A stretch of 8,805 nt of DNA from Desulfofustis sp. (GCA_029287755.1 JARFQM010000243.1:1-8805); one strand, 5' to 3'; shown: positions 1 to 7,657, counted from the stretch's first letter. Notes: generated from the letters alone by a model not told the origin. Numbers and translations are program-made.

Positions 1-2
1 AA

Positions 3-740
3 CATTCAGGGGTAGAACCATCGGCCGAGCGGGCCATGCATGTGACCCGTGGGGGTGAAGAAGGGAAAATCATGGGCTATCAGATGGCCTCGTCCGGGTA
101 TGCAGCCGTCTGGGCGACCGACAACACCAGGGAGGCAATCTATGACGCCATGGCCCGTAAAGAGACTTACGCCACCACCGGCAGCAGGATGATGGTGCGC
201 TTTTTTGGCGGCTGGGAGTTCACCGAGGAGGATGCCTTCTCACGGATGCCCGCCAATGCCGGGTACCGCAAAGGCGTTCCCATGGGCGGAGACCTGACCG
301 CGGCGCCGGCTGGCAAAGCTCCCACCTTCCTGGTTGCAGCTTTGAAAGATGCAATGAGCGGAAACCTCGATCGGATCCAGATTATCAAAGGCTGGATAGA
401 CGATGACGGCAGCGCCCGTGAGCGGGTCTATGACGTTGCCGTGTCGGACGGTCGGGAAATCGGTCCTGAAGGTCGGTGCAAAACTCCAGTTGGCAATACC
501 GTCAATATCGAAAAAGCGACCTGGACCAATACCATCGGCGACCCCGAACTGATCGCCGTCTGGAGCGACCCCGATTTCGACCCGAACCAGCGGGCCTTCT
601 ATTACGCCCGGGTTCTGGAAATTCCGACTCCACGGTGGACCGCCTATGAAGCGCTGCGTTTCGGCATCAAAATGCCGCCGGAGGCCGAGATGACTACCCA
701 GGAACGAGCCTATACCTCGCCCATCTGGTACACACCCTGA
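3..740 (+). CDS. DUF3604 domain protein, C-terminal part (5' partial)
   Basis: The reading frame is open to the left edge of the window (first complete codon at 3), so the true start lies upstream and the ATG at 36 is only an internal methionine. The visible 245 residues match the end of DUF3604 proteins as I know them: a [19 protein letters not shown] segment, the [18 protein letters not shown] motif, then a stretch ending in [26 protein letters not shown] and a short tail closing with SPIWYTP. Full-length members usually run to roughly 600 residues or more, so well over half is missing. The family is uncharacterised; a relation to metal-dependent PHP-type hydrolases has been suggested for its N-terminal part, which is not visible here. 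No membrane segment is seen in this part. It is followed by a strong hairpin and converges on the minus-strand genes, so it looks like the last gene of its transcript. The family call is from remembered motifs. Confidence 0.88.
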   Translation, partial: HSGVEPSAERAMHVTRGGEEGKIMGYQMASSGYAAVWATDNTREAIYDAMARKETYATTGSRMMVRFFGGWEFTEEDAFSRMPANAGYRKGVPMGGDLTAAPAGKAPTFLVAALKDAMSGNLDRIQIIKGWIDDDGSARERVYDVAVSDGREIGPEGRCKTPVGNTVNIEKATWTNTIGDPELIAVWSDPDFDPNQRAFYYARVLEIPTPRWTAYEALRFGIKMPPEAEMTTQERAYTSPIWYTP

Positions 741-755
741 AATTTCCCGCCCGAC

Positions 756-795
756 ATCGAAGAGGTAAAACATCAGGCCGTTTTGCCTCTTCGAT
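756..795 (+). terminator. Strong hairpin after the DUF3604 gene, probable terminator
   Basis: Bases 756-771 pair with 780-795 over 16 positions around an 8-base loop (772-779). Fifteen pairs are Watson-Crick and one is T766 with G785, a G-U wobble in plus-strand RNA but an A-C mismatch in minus-strand RNA. The structure is therefore best on the plus strand, which fits a role at the 3' end of the DUF3604 transcript 15 bases after its stop codon. No run of U follows the stem, so it is not a canonical intrinsic terminator; it may instead be a 3'-end stabilising hairpin left after Rho-dependent termination. Confidence 0.6.
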
Positions 796-864
796 CGTGT
801 CAAAAATACGATAAAGGCCGGGAGAGACTTTACGTCCCAATAGATCCTGGCTGGCCCCCGGTTC

Positions 865-978
865 TCAGATGATGTCGAGCACCATCTTGGTGGCGATCAG
901 GATCAGCAGCCCCGCAAATATTTTTTTCAGGTTCTCCACCGGCAATATATGGGCCAGCCTGGCTCCCAGCGGCGCCGG
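865..978 (-). pseudogene. C-terminal remnant of a TauE/SafE-family permease
   Basis: Read on the minus strand, codons from 978 down to the TGA at 867-865 give 37 residues: PAPLGARLAHILPVENLKKI followed by FAGLLILIATKMVLDII and stop. This is the typical end of TauE/SafE (DUF81) sulfite/sulfonate exporter-type permeases: a G-A-R-L-A-H loop, L-P-V-E, a K/R-K-I-F-A turn and a final hydrophobic helix. Upstream in the same frame the similarity ends at once and a stop (TAA, 1005-1003) closes the frame, inside the neighbouring gene. No start codon or SD is seen. I read it as the tail of a gene whose front was removed by a deletion or replacement with a junction near 979. It is too short to make a functional permease. 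The 239 bases between 741 and 979 hold otherwise only the hairpin at 756-795. Confidence 0.7.
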
Positions 979-979
979 T

Positions 980-1660
980 CTACTCTCCCCTGGCGGCGGT
1001 GTTTAAAATCCTCATCGCCCGTGTGATGTTGAACACCCCGCAGACGCAGAATTTCGCCATGCAGCAGGCGGCCTCCTCTGGATCGATGCGTCCTTCTTTG
1101 ACCCGGTCAAGCATCTTTTTGGCGAAATGAGCGGAGACCATGCCATGGCCGCACATGGTCGATATCGACATGGTATCCCTGTCTGGAAGACGGTCGGTAT
1201 CACCATGGAAGCCGAGCGTATATTCTACTGCGTGCGGGGTTATATCTACCTCGCCGCAGATATCCCTGACGTTGTCGACCAGGGCGCTGACATTGACTGA
1301 GAGGCCCAAATCCAGGGCTTTAACGTCGGCTATGAAATTCTTGACGCGCTCCGGATGGTCAAAGACAACCGCCGCCGATCCGGCCGCCGGAATTTCGTCG
1401 ATCAGCTCTTCATAGGTGGTCTTCTCCTTTCTGCCGGTAAGATAAAGTTTGATGAAGCTCAGATCTTTTTCCGGGCGGTACAGCGAGTTGACCAGTGCGT
1501 TTCCCATGTTGATCGGTTCATATTTTATGGCGGCTCTGAGAAAAGCCTTAGCTTTGTCGAGGGATCCCTCATCGTTGAATCCTTTGCCGGCCATGGCAAA
1601 CACGATGAAGTCATTGCGCTGGGTATCTTCCGTTCCGTATCGATGCAGTGTGTTCGTCAT
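980..1660 (-). CDS. Conserved cysteine-rich protein of unknown function
   Basis: A 226-residue soluble protein with no signal peptide or membrane segment. I do not know a function. The N-terminus (HRYGTEDTQRNDFIVFAMAGKGFND) and the C-terminal half look like a conserved family that I recall only as hypothetical proteins in anaerobes. The striking part is the C-terminal half: six cysteines at 135, 170, 199, 200, 205 and 207, with an MCGHGM motif (169-174) and a CCMAKFCVCGVFN cluster (199-211), plus His152, His172 and His178. This spacing suggests a metal or Fe-S site, but it is not a standard ferredoxin CxxCxxC pattern. Its ATG lies 2 bases beyond the TGA of the upstream Fe-S gene, and a GGAGG 7 bases before the ATG sits inside the end of that gene, so the two are almost certainly co-translated and probably work together. 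It ends with TAG at 982-980, directly against the TauE/SafE remnant. Confidence 0.85.
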   Translation of the reverse strand: MTNTLHRYGTEDTQRNDFIVFAMAGKGFNDEGSLDKAKAFLRAAIKYEPINMGNALVNSLYRPEKDLSFIKLYLTGRKEKTTYEELIDEIPAAGSAAVVFDHPERVKNFIADVKALDLGLSVNVSALVDNVRDICGEVDITPHAVEYTLGFHGDTDRLPDRDTMSISTMCGHGMVSAHFAKKMLDRVKEGRIDPEEAACCMAKFCVCGVFNITRAMRILNTAARGE

Positions 1661-1662
1661 GA

Positions 1663-2484
1663 TCAGGCCTCCGCGGCAGCTGCAGACCGGTTGGAGACAC
1701 GGCCCAGTCCAAGATTGACTTTTGCCCAGCCGATTGGGAACCCTTCGGCACGCAGAATATCTTGCAACGGATCAGAACCATCCTCACCACAGACGGTCGA
1801 TGCGCCGATACTGATTACCGTCTTTGCCGTTTTGCCGATCTCTTTCAAGGCGGCAAGGGTTGAGGCCGTATCCTCGAGTTTGACGGTAACCTCGACGATA
1901 CAGGAGAGCACTTTTTCATCGAGCAGATCTTTTCTGATATGTCCCGTAGCTATATCGGTCATCAGTTGCGTAACCGGATTGCCGGCTTCAAAGGCGATCT
2001 TTTCCTTCGCCAGAGCAGTGGTAACTGTTTCCACATCCCTGAAGTAGGTACCGATTCCAGGACGCCCGAATTCGACCACCACACCGACTTCTCCATGCTT
2101 GATTCGACCACTGACATCGTTTGTTTTGACCTCCTCCGTCCCCCGGCCGTGGACGCCGGTTGACTCATGGGTGACCATCGGGTCGCTGAAGGCGCGGCGG
2201 ACGATGCGGGGCCATTCCAGGTCTTCAGGGATGAAAGCATCGGTGGGGCAGACATCAGGGTCAGGCTGAAAACGCAGGCTGACTGATTTAAGGATTTTGC
2301 GAATCAGCCTGGTGGGGCCGGGCGGCAGATGTTCCGGGCTTAGGCTTCGATGGCAGTTATGACACTCAACACAGCTTTCCCGGTTGATTTCCGCCAGTCC
2401 GTCGTCATCGATGAAAATTGCCCCAACCGAGCAGACCGGGACGCAATTGGCGCAGCCGACACATTTATCTTTATTGATTTTCAC
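1663..2484 (-). CDS. 4Fe-4S protein resembling the N-terminal part of 6-hydroxynicotinate reductase-type proteins
   Basis: A 273-residue cytoplasmic protein. The N-terminus is a ferredoxin domain: C8xxC11xxC14xxxC18 for the first [4Fe-4S] cluster, then C38xxC41xxC44. The expected fourth ligand does not follow at once; the next CP is C79-P80 (VCPTDAF), about 30 residues later, across a basic segment (residues 47-78). The body carries a conserved-looking block, WPRIVRRAFSDPMVTHESTG (91-110) then GRGTEEVKTNDVSGR (113-127) and GEVGVVVEFGRPGIGT (131-146). I recall this block from proteins annotated as 6-hydroxynicotinate reductase, but this protein is shorter than that enzyme (about 500 residues), so it should not be taken as the enzyme itself. 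The start is GTG; GAGGAA lies 7 bases before it and the ferredoxin motif begins at residue 8, so the start is well supported. First gene of a two-gene operon, divergent from the FAD/Fe-S oxidase. An electron-transfer role is inferred. Confidence 0.83.
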   Translation of the reverse strand: MKINKDKCVGCANCVPVCSVGAIFIDDDGLAEINRESCVECHNCHRSLSPEHLPPGPTRLIRKILKSVSLRFQPDPDVCPTDAFIPEDLEWPRIVRRAFSDPMVTHESTGVHGRGTEEVKTNDVSGRIKHGEVGVVVEFGRPGIGTYFRDVETVTTALAKEKIAFEAGNPVTQLMTDIATGHIRKDLLDEKVLSCIVEVTVKLEDTASTLAALKEIGKTAKTVISIGASTVCGEDGSDPLQDILRAEGFPIGWAKVNLGLGRVSNRSAAAAEA

Positions 2485-2517
2485 TCGACAGTTCCTCGCT
2501 TAATAGTGGCTTTTCAG

Positions 2518-2547
2518 ATTATGGCAAGCGACACCGATTGTATACAA
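2518..2547 (-). promoter_or_regulatory. Possible sigma70-type promoter of the Fe-S operon
   Basis: On the minus strand, TTGTAT (2547-2542) is followed after 18 bases by CATAAT (2523-2518), a 5 of 6 match to the -10 consensus, and the GTG start of the Fe-S gene lies about 33 bases further on. The -35 match is weak (3 of 6). Its -35 lies within the TTGTATACAA palindrome, which would place a repressor bound there over the promoter. Confidence 0.35.
2538..2547. promoter_or_regulatory. Perfect palindrome TTGTATACAA, candidate GntR/FCD operator
   Basis: A perfect 10-bp palindrome midway in the 153-base gap between two divergent genes. The T-G-T-A-T-A-C-A core is the type of site bound by FCD-subfamily GntR repressors, which often control hydroxyacid and dicarboxylate use. 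No GntR gene is in the window, so the regulator would be encoded elsewhere. The assignment rests on sequence shape and location only. Confidence 0.45.
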
Positions 2548-2598
2548 CGATCATCAGAAAAGCAACGCTCCATAGTGGCTGCCTGCTGACATGAGCTG

Positions 2599-2626
2599 TT
2601 GTAATATTCCACATTGACGTTACACT
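2599..2626 (+). promoter_or_regulatory. Weak candidate promoter for the FAD/Fe-S oxidase gene
   Basis: TTGTAA (2599-2604) and TACACT (2621-2626) are separated by 16 bases. Transcription would begin near 2633, leaving only about 5 bases before the ATG at 2638, which has no Shine-Dalgarno sequence. Either the message is nearly leaderless, translation starts at the next in-frame ATG (2671), or the real promoter is elsewhere. Confidence 0.25.
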
Positions 2627-2637
2627 GTTAGTCACTG

Positions 2638-5550
2638 ATGGAGCCAGATAAACCTCTGTACGGACAGGATATGAAGGGACTGGAACAGAGCCTGAAAGCT
2701 GATGTTGCCGGCCAAGTCTATTTCGACCAGTTCAATCGAGGACGCTACGCCACCGATGCGTCCCACTACCAGGTCATGCCCGATGGCGTGGTAATTCCCA
2801 AATCTCACCAGGACGTGCAAATCGTGCTGGAACACGCCAAAAGAGCGGGTCTGCCGGTTCTGGCCCGGGGCGCCGGCTCGTCCCAATGCGGCCAGACGGT
2901 AAATCGTGGGCTGGTTATCGACCACACCACCTATCTCAATCGAATACTCGAGTTCGATGCGACCGGCCGCCGCTGCCTGGTTGAACCGGGCATCGTACTT
3001 GATGAACTCAATCATTTCCTGCGTCCGCACGGTCTCTGGTTTCCGGTAGACGTCTCGACTTCCTCCCGGGCGACCCTGGGCGGCATGGCCGGCAACAACT
3101 CGGCGGGCAGCCGTTCGATCCGTTACGGTATCATGCGCGACAACGTCATCTCAATCACTGCGACACTGGCCGACGGCAGCGAACGGACCTTCGGATTGCT
3201 GGACGGCGCTGAAGAGGACGAACTTACTTCCCGACTGCGTGCCATCGGCACACGCGAGCGGGATGAAATAGAGGGCCGCTATCCACGCCTGCTGCGCAGG
3301 GTGGGTGGCTACAACCTGGACGCGCTGCTTCCCGGCCGCGAACCGATTAACCTGGCGCAGCTGCTGATCGGCTCTGAGGGCACCCTGGCCTGGTTCAAGT
3401 CCATCGAACTGAAGCTTTCACCGCTGCCCCAAAACCGGGTCCTCGGGGTCTGCCACTTTCCCACCTTCTATAAGGCGATGGATTCCGCCCAGCATCTGGT
3501 CGAGCTGGATCCCACCGCAATCGAACTGATCGACCGGACCATGATCGAGCTGTCCCGTGCCATCGATTTGTTCAGACCTGTGGTTGAAAAATTTGTCAGG
3601 GGCGAACCCGATGCCCTGCTGCTCGTGGAGTTCTCCGAGGATGATCAGCAGGAGAACCTGAGCCGTCTGGCCCGACTGATCGAGATGATGGCAGACCTGG
3701 GCTTTACCTGGCAGGGCAGGGGCGACGGCTGGGGGGGCGTGGTGGAAGCCATCGACCCATCTTTTCAGAAAGAGATCTTCGGTGTTCGCAAGCAGGGCCT
3801 CAACATCATGATGTCGATGAAGGACGAGCGCAAGCCCATATCGTTCGTCGAGGACTGCGCGGTGGAGCTTCCCGACCTGGCCGAATACACCGCCCGGCTT
3901 ACCGATATCTTCACCAAACACAATACCACGGGGACCTGGTACGCCCATGCCTCGGTCGGCTGCCTGCATGTCAGGCCGGTGCTCAACCTGCGGCTTGATC
4001 GGGATGTCAAAGCGATGCGCGCCATTGTCGAGGAGGCCCTCGAAATGGTCCGGGAGTACAAGGGATCGCACTCGGGCGAGCACGGCGACGGGCTGGTGCG
4101 TTCCGAGTTCCACGAGGCCATGTTCGGAACCCGGCTGGCCAATTCGTTCCTGGAGATCAAGCGTTGTTTTGATCCCGACGACCTGTTTAATCCCGGCAAG
4201 ATCGTCAATCCAGCCAGGATGGATGACCGAACCCTGTTCCGTTACGGACCGGATTACCGGGTAGAAGAGTTGGACACCGTATTTGACTGGTCGCAATGGC
4301 CCGGGGCCGGTCGAGGCCTCCAGGGCGCTGTCGAGATGTGCAACAATAACGGCGCCTGCCGCAAAATCCTGGACGGTGCGATGTGTCCCTCATATCGCCT
4401 CACCCGTGCCGAACGGGATTCGACCCGGGGCAGAGCGAACACCCTGAGGCTGGCGCTATCCGGTCAGTTGGGACCCGGGGCCCTGGCTTCTGATGAGATG
4501 GCCGAGACTCTCAAGCTCTGTGTTTCCTGCAAGGCCTGCCGGCTGGAGTGTCCGACCGGGGTAGACATGGCCAAGATGAAGATTGAGGCGGTTGCGGCCC
4601 GCAAGAAAAGGACCGGTTTTTCGCTGCACGATCGGCTGATTGCCTCGATGCCGCGTTATGCCCCTTTGCTCGCCAGGGTAGCATGGCTTGCCAATCTGCG
4701 TTCCACCGTGCCGCTGCTGGCCCGTCTTGCCGAAAGGGTCGACGGCTTTACCAGCGACAGATCGCTGCCTCGCTGGCGTTCCGATTTCTATGTGGCGGAG
4801 CCGGCGGTGGGCCCTGATAATGGTAAGGAGGTAATCCTCTTCGGCGACACCTTCAATACCTATTTCGAGTCGGAGAATCTCTATGATGCGCGCGAGGTTC
4901 TGGTCAGGTGCGGGTATCGGGTGCTGACGCCGGAGCCGGTCGATGGCTCCAGACGACCAGTGTGCTGCGGCCGTACCTATCTGACCGTGGGCAAAATAGC
5001 TGAAGCAAAACGGGAAGCCGGCCGGCTGCTCGACACCTTTTTCCCATATACCAGTCGCGATATTCCGGTCATTGGGCTGGAGCCGAGCTGCCTGCTCTGC
5101 CTGCGCGATGAGATCCCGGCCCTGCTTCCCGGCGCCAAGGCCGATAGCGTGACGGGGAAAGCCATGCTCTTTGAGGAGTTCTGGGTGGCGGAGCAGCCCT
5201 CGGTGGAGCTTCAACCGGTTGCCCCCAAGGCGCTCGTGCACGGCCATTGCCACCAGAAGGCCTTCGGGGCGGTCAAGCCGGTCCAGGAGGTGCTCGGCCG
5301 GATACCGGCGCTGGAGGTCGAGATGATTGACTCGAGCTGCTGCGGGATGGCTGGCGTCTTCGGTTATGGTTCCGAGACCTACGGGGTATCGATGGAGATG
5401 GCCGAGTTGTCACTCTTTCCCGCCATACGCGGAGCTGATCCAGAGACCCAGATTGTGGCCGACGGAGCCTCCTGCCGCCACCAGATCGAGCACGGTACCA
5501 GCCGTACCGCTCAGCACGTGGCCCGGCTCCTCAAGCGTGCCCTGGCCTGA
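2638..5550 (+). CDS. FAD-binding and Fe-S-binding oxidase, D-2-hydroxyacid dehydrogenase type with GlpC-like C-terminus
   Basis: A 970-residue fusion. Residues about 50-190 are an FAD_binding_4 (PCMH-type) domain with RGAGSSQCGQ (from about 76), VEPGIVLDELN and GNNSAGSRSIRYG (from about 152). Residues about 265-525 are the FAD-oxidase C-terminal domain with EHGDG (about 480-484), the active-site and metal-binding motif, and FNPGKIVNP. A two-cluster Fe-S region follows: C568, C574, C583-P and C628xxC631xxC634xxxC638-P. Asn571 stands where a ferredoxin would have Cys; YdiJ-like relatives share this. The end is GlpC/LldE-like with two CCG motifs (776-778, 901-903), E-P-S-C-L-L-C (815-821) and HGHCH (868-872). 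Such enzymes oxidise D-lactate, glycolate, 2-hydroxyglutarate or similar acids and pass electrons through the clusters to a quinone or other carrier. The exact substrate is not readable. ATG 2638 lacks an SD and a stop lies three codons upstream; ATG 2671 is an alternative start that keeps all domains. It lies 91 bases before the activator gene, possibly in one transcript. Confidence 0.93.
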   Translation: MEPDKPLYGQDMKGLEQSLKADVAGQVYFDQFNRGRYATDASHYQVMPDGVVIPKSHQDVQIVLEHAKRAGLPVLARGAGSSQCGQTVNRGLVIDHTTYLNRILEFDATGRRCLVEPGIVLDELNHFLRPHGLWFPVDVSTSSRATLGGMAGNNSAGSRSIRYGIMRDNVISITATLADGSERTFGLLDGAEEDELTSRLRAIGTRERDEIEGRYPRLLRRVGGYNLDALLPGREPINLAQLLIGSEGTLAWFKSIELKLSPLPQNRVLGVCHFPTFYKAMDSAQHLVELDPTAIELIDRTMIELSRAIDLFRPVVEKFVRGEPDALLLVEFSEDDQQENLSRLARLIEMMADLGFTWQGRGDGWGGVVEAIDPSFQKEIFGVRKQGLNIMMSMKDERKPISFVEDCAVELPDLAEYTARLTDIFTKHNTTGTWYAHASVGCLHVRPVLNLRLDRDVKAMRAIVEEALEMVREYKGSHSGEHGDGLVRSEFHEAMFGTRLANSFLEIKRCFDPDDLFNPGKIVNPARMDDRTLFRYGPDYRVEELDTVFDWSQWPGAGRGLQGAVEMCNNNGACRKILDGAMCPSYRLTRAERDSTRGRANTLRLALSGQLGPGALASDEMAETLKLCVSCKACRLECPTGVDMAKMKIEAVAARKKRTGFSLHDRLIASMPRYAPLLARVAWLANLRSTVPLLARLAERVDGFTSDRSLPRWRSDFYVAEPAVGPDNGKEVILFGDTFNTYFESENLYDAREVLVRCGYRVLTPEPVDGSRRPVCCGRTYLTVGKIAEAKREAGRLLDTFFPYTSRDIPVIGLEPSCLLCLRDEIPALLPGAKADSVTGKAMLFEEFWVAEQPSVELQPVAPKALVHGHCHQKAFGAVKPVQEVLGRIPALEVEMIDSSCCGMAGVFGYGSETYGVSMEMAELSLFPAIRGADPETQIVADGASCRHQIEHGTSRTAQHVARLLKRALA

Positions 5551-5641
5551 AAGAGCATGAGGCGGGGCTGACGGGAAAGACGGGGAGTGAATTTCTCTCT
5601 GCGCCTGCCGGCCGAAACAGGGAAAGAACAACAGGTTTAAG

Positions 5642-7624
5642 ATGACTGAGATGGCCGAGATACTCTTCATATCCCCCTATCTGGAATTGGCGGAAATAGC
5701 CCTGAAAGTCATTGGCGACAAGGATGATGTCGATATCAAGGTGACCAGGATGGACGAGGCCGTCGAGCTGGCCCGCGAGGCGGAGCGTCAAGGCTACCAG
5801 GTTATTGTCAGCAGAGGCCTGACCGCTTCAAAAATTAGAAATTCAGGAATTGAGCTGCCGGTCATCGACATAAGGATCGGCGGAACCGACATCCTGCGGG
5901 CCTATTATGATGCCAAGAAACTCGGCGAACGGGTCGGCATCGTCGATGTCGAGGAGGTGATCCTCGGATTGTCGAGCCTGGAGAAGCTGACTGGTGAAAA
6001 GCTGGTCAAATACCGCTGCGAGAACGACCTGGATGACATCGCCAAAGGCATCGAGTACCTCAAAGAGCACGGCGTGGACGTGGTCATCGGCAAAATTGCC
6101 ATGGCCCGGGAGGCGCGAGCCCAGGGCATGGAAGCGGTAATCATCACCTCGGCCTACGAAACCGTGTGGATGACCCTCAACGAGGCGCGCCGGGTAAACC
6201 AGGTGCGCAAGCAGGAGAAACGGAAAGCTGAGCAGCTCAAAGCCATGCTCAATTTCACCTACGACGGGGTCATCGCACTGGACCGCAGGGGACGGATTAC
6301 AGTGTTCAACAAGGTGGCCGAGGAACTCAGCGGTTGGCGAGCGGACGAGGCCATTGGCCGGGAGGTCACCGAGGTGATTCCGAAGGCGGGGTGTCAGCAT
6401 CTGCTCAAGACCGGGAGAACCGAGCTTGGCGCCGTGCTTGAAATAGGCAAAAGCAAGGTGGTTGCCAACCGGGTTCCGATAGTCGTGGACGGCAGAATCG
6501 AGGGAGTGGTAACCACCTTTCAGAAGTTGGATGTGCTCCAGAAAATAGAGTCGAACGTACGCCGCAAACTGTCTGATAAGGGATTGTCGGCCCGCTACCG
6601 TTTCGATGACATCATCGGCAGATCACCACCTGTGCAGTCCACCATCAGCCTGGCCAGGGAATATGCGGCGATTGACTCCACCGTTTTGATCTATGGGCAG
6701 ACCGGTACCGGCAAGGAAATTTTCGCCCATGCCATTCATAACGCCAGCCGGCGCAGCCGCGAACCCTTCGTGGCGATCAACTGCGCTGCCTTGCCGGAGA
6801 GCATCCTGGAAAGCGAGCTGTTCGGCTACGTGGAGGGAGCCTTCACCGGCGCGCGCAAAGGAGGCAAGGCGGGCGTGTTCGAGATGGCCCACGGGGGTAC
6901 CCTGCTGCTCGACGAGGTCGGCGAGATGCCCTCGAGATTGCAGTCCAATTTTCTGCGCGCCATCGAACAGCGGGAAATCATGCGCCTTGGAGACAGCCGG
7001 ATCGTGCCGATAAACGTCCGATTGATTGCCTCCACCCACCGGAATCTCAGGGAGATGGTCTCCCAGGGTCAGTTTCGCGAGGACCTCTACTACCGTCTGA
7101 ACGTATTGTCGCTGCCGGTCCCGACCCTGCGGGAGCGGGGTGATGATGTGCTGCTGATTGCCGAGAAGTTCCTGCGCGAGTTCTATGATATGCAGGGAAA
7201 ATCTTACGGAATTTTTTCTGATGAAGCCGCCCAGGTGCTGCTCGACTACGGCTGGCCCGGAAATATCAGGCAGCTCAGGAACTCCATGGAGCGCTTGTCG
7301 GTAATGACTGCCGGTGGTCTGCTTGAGGCGTATGAGGTCGAGAGGGCCCTGCAGATTCAGGAGTTTAATGGTGAAGTGACTGGTCCGCGCAACCCATGGG
7401 ACCCCCCTGAGGCCGGGTCAGTCACTGCTGCTCAGCCTCCATTTCGAGCCAGCGGTCCGTTTCGTTTGCCGGAACCACTCAAACAGCAGAAAGCGGAGCA
7501 CGAAAAGGAATTGATCCACAGTGCCCTGCGGGAGTGCGGGGGGTCGAAAATCAGAGCCGCCCAAAAGCTCGGGATAAGCCGCACGACACTGTGGCGCAAG
7601 CTCCAGCGCGGTGCTGGGGGATAG
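5642..7624 (+). CDS. Sigma54-dependent transcriptional activator with PrpR-type sensor, PAS, AAA+ and Fis HTH domains
   Basis: A 660-residue enhancer-binding protein. Residues about 5-190 form a PrpR_N domain (VSRGLTASKIRNSG, GGTDILRAYYDAKKLGERVGI), which in PrpR binds 2-methylcitrate and in relatives other small acids. A basic linker (about 190-200) leads to a PAS domain (about 200-295; FTYDGVIALDRRGRITVFNK). The AAA+ domain starts near F321 and has Walker A G352-Q-T-G-T-G-K-E359, the sigma54-contacting GAFTGA loop at 399-404, Walker B LLLDE ending D424-E425, and the REDLYYRLNV segment with arginine fingers. A proline-rich linker precedes a Fis-type helix-turn-helix at the C-terminus (GGSKIRAAQKLGISRTTLWRKL). 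All motifs needed for sigma54 activation are intact. The ATG follows a weak AGG six bases upstream; a second ATG at 5651 is possible. The likely target is the sigma54 promoter at 7910-7925 before the TRAP gene just downstream. The ligand is unknown. Confidence 0.95.
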   Translation: MTEMAEILFISPYLELAEIALKVIGDKDDVDIKVTRMDEAVELAREAERQGYQVIVSRGLTASKIRNSGIELPVIDIRIGGTDILRAYYDAKKLGERVGIVDVEEVILGLSSLEKLTGEKLVKYRCENDLDDIAKGIEYLKEHGVDVVIGKIAMAREARAQGMEAVIITSAYETVWMTLNEARRVNQVRKQEKRKAEQLKAMLNFTYDGVIALDRRGRITVFNKVAEELSGWRADEAIGREVTEVIPKAGCQHLLKTGRTELGAVLEIGKSKVVANRVPIVVDGRIEGVVTTFQKLDVLQKIESNVRRKLSDKGLSARYRFDDIIGRSPPVQSTISLAREYAAIDSTVLIYGQTGTGKEIFAHAIHNASRRSREPFVAINCAALPESILESELFGYVEGAFTGARKGGKAGVFEMAHGGTLLLDEVGEMPSRLQSNFLRAIEQREIMRLGDSRIVPINVRLIASTHRNLREMVSQGQFREDLYYRLNVLSLPVPTLRERGDDVLLIAEKFLREFYDMQGKSYGIFSDEAAQVLLDYGWPGNIRQLRNSMERLSVMTAGGLLEAYEVERALQIQEFNGEVTGPRNPWDPPEAGSVTAAQPPFRASGPFRLPEPLKQQKAEHEKELIHSALRECGGSKIRAAQKLGISRTTLWRKLQRGAGG

Positions 7625-7657
7625 CCAGTTCTTGCGCAGCGTACGGGTCAAGATTCA

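Larger units (their letters stand above)
2503..2580 (+). repeat. 9-bp direct repeats ATAGTGGCT flanking the palindrome
   Basis: ATAGTGGCT occurs at 2503-2511 and again at 2572-2580. The copies lie 26 and 24 bases either side of the TTGTATACAA palindrome, a nearly symmetric layout inside the divergent control region. They could be half-sites for a second regulator; chance is also possible for a pair of 9-mers. Confidence 0.4.

Noticed and set aside
36..38. ATG at 36 as the start of the first gene
   Set aside because: The frame is open upstream to the window edge and the residues before it fit the DUF3604 domain, so the ATG is internal.
240..803. Minus-strand ORF opposite the DUF3604 gene
   Set aside because: Overlaps a recognisable protein family on the other strand and its translation has no recognisable motif; a frame shadow.
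1355..2047. Plus-strand ORF of 230 residues across the Fe-S operon
   Set aside because: It spans two recognisable minus-strand genes and has no SD or family resemblance; a frame shadow.
3418..4296. Minus-strand ORF of 292 residues inside the FAD oxidase gene
   Set aside because: It lies wholly opposite conserved FAD-oxidase sequence; long antisense frames are expected in GC-rich genes.
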